Origin: an uncultured Cellulomonas sp.
GTDB taxonomy: Bacteria > Actinomycetota > Actinomycetes > Actinomycetales > Cellulomonadaceae
Reading direction: 5' to 3'
Length of the DNA stretch: 64,000 nt
Assembly: GCF_947494015.1 (NCBI RefSeq)
Contig: NZ_CANLTL010000001.1
Coordinates: 186,001-250,000 of the forward strand
In this document: piece by piece, positions 61,815 to 64,000 of the stretch
Numbering within the stretch: the stretch's first letter is position 1
Layout of the letters: the number at the start of each line of letters is the position of its first letter
The notes under the pieces: model-generated
The model's input: only the letters and a program-made list of their open reading frames with translations
What the model was told of the DNA's origin: nothing
The model's database searches: none
Program-made: the position numbers and the translations under genes

Positions 61815-63179
61815 GTGACCGGCGTGACGGACCAGCCGACGCCGGACCCGCGCACCGGGTCGCGCACCACGTCCCCCGGCGGCGGGTGGGGCGCCTCCGG
61901 CGGACCGGCGTGGACCGGCCGGGCGGGCGTGGTCCTGCTCGTGGTCGCTGCGCTCGTCGGCCGCCCGGACCTGGCGCTGGTCGGCGCGCTCGCCGTCCTG
62001 GTGGTGGTCGGTGGCCGACGCGGCGGCCCGGCAGACGTCACCGCACGGGTCGACCAGGTCGTGGAGCCCGACGGGCCGCCCGGGTCCCTGCGCGCCGACC
62101 TGCACCTCGGGGTCCCGTCCGGGGCCGACGCGGTCCGGGTCCGGGTGGACCGGCCGGGGTACCGGGCGGGCGAGGCGCTCGTGGCCGTGGCCGGGAGCCG
62201 GACGCTGGAGGTCAGGGTGGCGTCCGTCCGGACCGGTCGCCAGCGGTTGTTCCGGGCGCAGCTGCAGGCCGTGGCCGGCGCCGGTCAGCACACCGGACCG
62301 GTCCGCGAGGCCCCGGCCGGCGAGGCCGTCGTCCTGCCGCGCGGACGGGGGCTGGCCGAGCTGCCGCTGCCACCGCGGCTGCGCGGCTCGACCGGCCAGC
62401 ACCGCTCGCGGCGCCCGGGCGACGGCGGCGACCTGCGTGACGTGCACCCGCTCGGCCCCGGGGACCCACCCCGGCGGGTCGACTGGCGGGTGACCGCCCG
62501 CCGGGCCCCCGCCCTGGAGCAGCTGTACGTGCGCCGGACCCTCGCGCTCGCGGAGGCGACGGTGACGCTGGTCGTCGACTCCCGCGACGACCTCGGCCCC
62601 GACCCGGCCACCTGGGGCGGCACCCAGCCGGCGCGGCCCGACGACTCGACGTCGGCGGACCTCGCCCGCCAGGCGGCCGCCTCGGTCGCCGAAGGTCACC
62701 TGTCGCTCGGTGACCGGGTCGGCATGGAGGACCTGGGCGTGCGGCGCCGCACGCTGCGGGTCGGCACCGGGCGGCGACAGCTGGACCGGCTGGTCCAGCA
62801 GCTCGCGCTGATCCGGCCGCAGGGACGCCCGCCGGACCGCGTGCGCGCGCCGCAGGTCACCGCCGGCAGCCTCGTGTACCTGTTCTCGACCTTCTTCGAC
62901 GACGAACCCGTGCACCTGGCGCGGACGTGGCAGAGAACCGGTCACCGCGTCGTGGCCGTCGACGTGCTGCCGCAGCCCCGCCGGACCACCGACCCTCGGG
63001 TCGAGCTGGCCCTGCGCATGGTCCTGATCGACCGCACGGACCGGCTGGCTGCGGTGCGCGCCGCGGGCATCGACGTCGTCCGGTGGGCCGACGGCGCAGC
63101 CGCCACCCACCTGCTCGAGGTCGCCCGCCGGTCGCGCCGCGCACCCGCGCACGCCGGTCCCCGGCGGGGCCGGGGATGA
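61815..63179 (+). CDS. DUF58-domain (VWA-like) protein, MoxR partner
   Basis: This 454-residue protein has two adjacent N-terminal hydrophobic segments (~34-70), a beta-sandwich (~75-195) and the DUF58 core: GDGGDLRDVHPLGPGDPPRRVDWRVTARR, where the RxxxPxDxxRxxxW-like pattern is diagnostic, LYVRRTLALAEATVTLVVDSRDDLGPD with the start of a VWA-like fold, and ASVAEGHLSLGDRVGMEDLGV. MoxR ATPases usually act on such proteins. It is coupled to the ATPase upstream and overlaps the next gene by four bases. The GTG at 61815 is the start. Confidence 0.9.
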   Translation: MTGVTDQPTPDPRTGSRTTSPGGGWGASGGPAWTGRAGVVLLVVAALVGRPDLALVGALAVLVVVGGRRGGPADVTARVDQVVEPDGPPGSLRADLHLGVPSGADAVRVRVDRPGYRAGEALVAVAGSRTLEVRVASVRTGRQRLFRAQLQAVAGAGQHTGPVREAPAGEAVVLPRGRGLAELPLPPRLRGSTGQHRSRRPGDGGDLRDVHPLGPGDPPRRVDWRVTARRAPALEQLYVRRTLALAEATVTLVVDSRDDLGPDPATWGGTQPARPDDSTSADLARQAAASVAEGHLSLGDRVGMEDLGVRRRTLRVGTGRRQLDRLVQQLALIRPQGRPPDRVRAPQVTAGSLVYLFSTFFDDEPVHLARTWQRTGHRVVAVDVLPQPRRTTDPRVELALRMVLIDRTDRLAAVRAAGIDVVRWADGAAATHLLEVARRSRRAPAHAGPRRGRG

Positions 63180-63919
63180 GCGGGGCGGACGCGCGCGGAG
63201 CGCGGCTGCGGGTGCGGCCGTCGGTGCTCGGCGGCCTCACGGGACGCGGAGTCGGGGTCGGCGCCCGCGGTGCGGGGCTCCGGGCGGCGCGCGGCGCCGT
63301 CGTCCGCCGGACCCGCACCGCGCCCGTCAGGCTGGGCCTGGGTCCGGCGCTGCCCGCTGCGGTACTCCGCCTGCTCCCCGGCGCGCTGGTCCTCGCCCTC
63401 GGTGCCCTGCTCGGTACCGGCGACGCGGTGCGGGTCCTCGCGGCGGCCGCTGCGGTGCTGGTCGTGGCACGCCCGGCATGGCCGATCGCCGGTCCGCTCG
63501 TGCTGCTCGCCGGACTGGCGGTCCTCACCGGGCCGGACCGGGTCACGACCGGCGGGGGTGCGGCCGACGCGCTGGGCGTCCCGGGCCCGGTCCGGCTCGC
63601 GGCCGTGCTGCTCCTGCTCGACGTGACCCTGCGCGCGCTGTCGCTGGCCGCGCACGCCGCGTGGGGCGGCCGGGTCGAGTGGGCGGTGCTGGGGCGGGCG
63701 GGCCGGGTGGCGCTGTCCACCCAGCTCGTGGTGCAGCCCGTCCTGCTGCTCGTGCTCGCCGTCCGCGCCATGTCCGACGGCGCCGGGCCCGGCTGGCTGC
63801 GGGTGCTCGCCCTGGCGACCGCGGGGCTCCTGCTCGGTCTGGCGCTGCCCCGCGCCCGTGCCGGGCGGGAGACCACCGCGCGGTGGCCACGCGGTCGTCG
63901 GACGCGCGGAGACGCGTAG
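63176..63919 (+). CDS. Polytopic membrane protein, last gene of the MoxR operon
   Basis: This 247-residue protein starts with ~50 Arg/Gly-rich residues and has about six hydrophobic segments (for example LLPGALVLALGALLGTG, PIAGPLVLLAGLAVLTGP, LAAVLLLLDVTLRALSLAAHAAW, LVVQPVLLLVLAVRAM). No functional motif is visible. Its ATG overlaps the DUF58 stop. Placement at the end of a DUF4129-MoxR-DUF58 operon suggests a membrane component of the same system. It is followed by a hairpin. Confidence 0.65.
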   Translation: MSGADARGARLRVRPSVLGGLTGRGVGVGARGAGLRAARGAVVRRTRTAPVRLGLGPALPAAVLRLLPGALVLALGALLGTGDAVRVLAAAAAVLVVARPAWPIAGPLVLLAGLAVLTGPDRVTTGGGAADALGVPGPVRLAAVLLLLDVTLRALSLAAHAAWGGRVEWAVLGRAGRVALSTQLVVQPVLLLVLAVRAMSDGAGPGWLRVLALATAGLLLGLALPRARAGRETTARWPRGRRTRGDA

Positions 63920-63950
63920 GCGGCGCAGCGAGCGCGACCGCGACAGCACG

Positions 63951-63979
63951 ACGGCCCGGACCTGTCAGGTCCGAGCCGT
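63951..63979. terminator. Operon-end hairpin
   Basis: ACGGC-C-CGGACCTG (63951-63964) pairs with CAGGTCCG-A-GCCGT (63966-63979), 13 of 14 positions, around a single central base, leaving a three-base loop once the tip opens. It lies 32 bp after the last MoxR-operon gene. What follows beyond 64000 is not visible. Confidence 0.7.
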
Positions 63980-64000
63980 CGGCCATGTCCGCAGTCATCG

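Overview
The window is chromosomal DNA from a very GC-rich actinobacterium. Third codon positions are almost always G or C, GTG starts are common, and a mycothiol-dependent formaldehyde dehydrogenase and an F420-type luciferase-like oxidoreductase are present. Secreted polysaccharide-active enzymes with actinobacterial S-layer-homology (SLH) repeats, a GH26 glycosidase and a cellulose-degrader style exoproteome suggest Cellulomonadaceae or a close relative. That placement is inference from gene content, not from a marker gene. No rRNA, tRNA, CRISPR array, phage or insertion sequence was found, so this reads as ordinary chromosome with a rich cell-surface complement.

Layout. 1-1.3 kb: 3' end of a SNF2-type helicase and a small MORN-type protein. 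1.5-5.1 kb: secreted, SLH-anchored rhamnogalacturonan lyase behind a LacI-type operator. 5.4-10.4 kb: MFS exporter divergent from a TetR regulator that leads an ABC drug exporter. 10.5-18.4 kb: membrane protein, a small McrA-head/zinc-ribbon protein, a SRPBCC protein, a 7TM-PAS-GGDEF diguanylate cyclase, a DUF2993 lipid-binding protein, an orphan sugar-binding lipoprotein and a flavin disulfide reductase. 18.5-27.4 kb: leftward run of large secreted proteins (beta-helix protein, LAxTG-anchored Fn3/Ig protein, SLH-anchored amidase) and an MFS transporter, most of them closed by strong hairpin terminators. 27.6-31.2 kb: mycothiol formaldehyde detoxification pair and a secreted M15-like protein with four copies of a ~100-residue module. 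31.5-39.6 kb: SulP-MarR pair, DUF4397 protein, class F sortase, ECF sigma factor with zinc anti-sigma factor, MurJ-like flippase and an ATP-grasp enzyme. 39.7-50.4 kb: housekeeping and stress genes, including a paired FluC fluoride channel, an AI-2E-type exporter, a uracil permease and an ArsR-AHSA1 pair. 50.4-59.4 kb: cupin fragment, second sigma/membrane-protein pair, Nei/Fpg glycosylase, PadR regulator, glucose dehydrogenase, P450, GH26 lipoprotein and NADP-glutamate dehydrogenase. 59.5-63.9 kb: five-gene DUF4129-X-MoxR-DUF58-membrane operon.

Two window-wide patterns stand out. First, at least ten genes lack a visible Shine-Dalgarno and instead have a TAnnnT hexamer (five times exactly TAGCGT) ending 6-8 nt before the start codon, which suggests frequent leaderless transcription. 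Second, short tandem repeats (7-25 bp units, 2-5 copies) sit at gene ends, several of them including the stop codon itself. Genes with strong Shine-Dalgarno sequences (SRPBCC protein, DUF4397 protein, sortase, gdhA) form a contrasting class.

The most coherent functional story is the cell surface: SLH-anchored, LAxTG-anchored and lipoprotein exoenzymes, a class F sortase, sigma/anti-sigma control and a flippase, alongside exporters with their local repressors.
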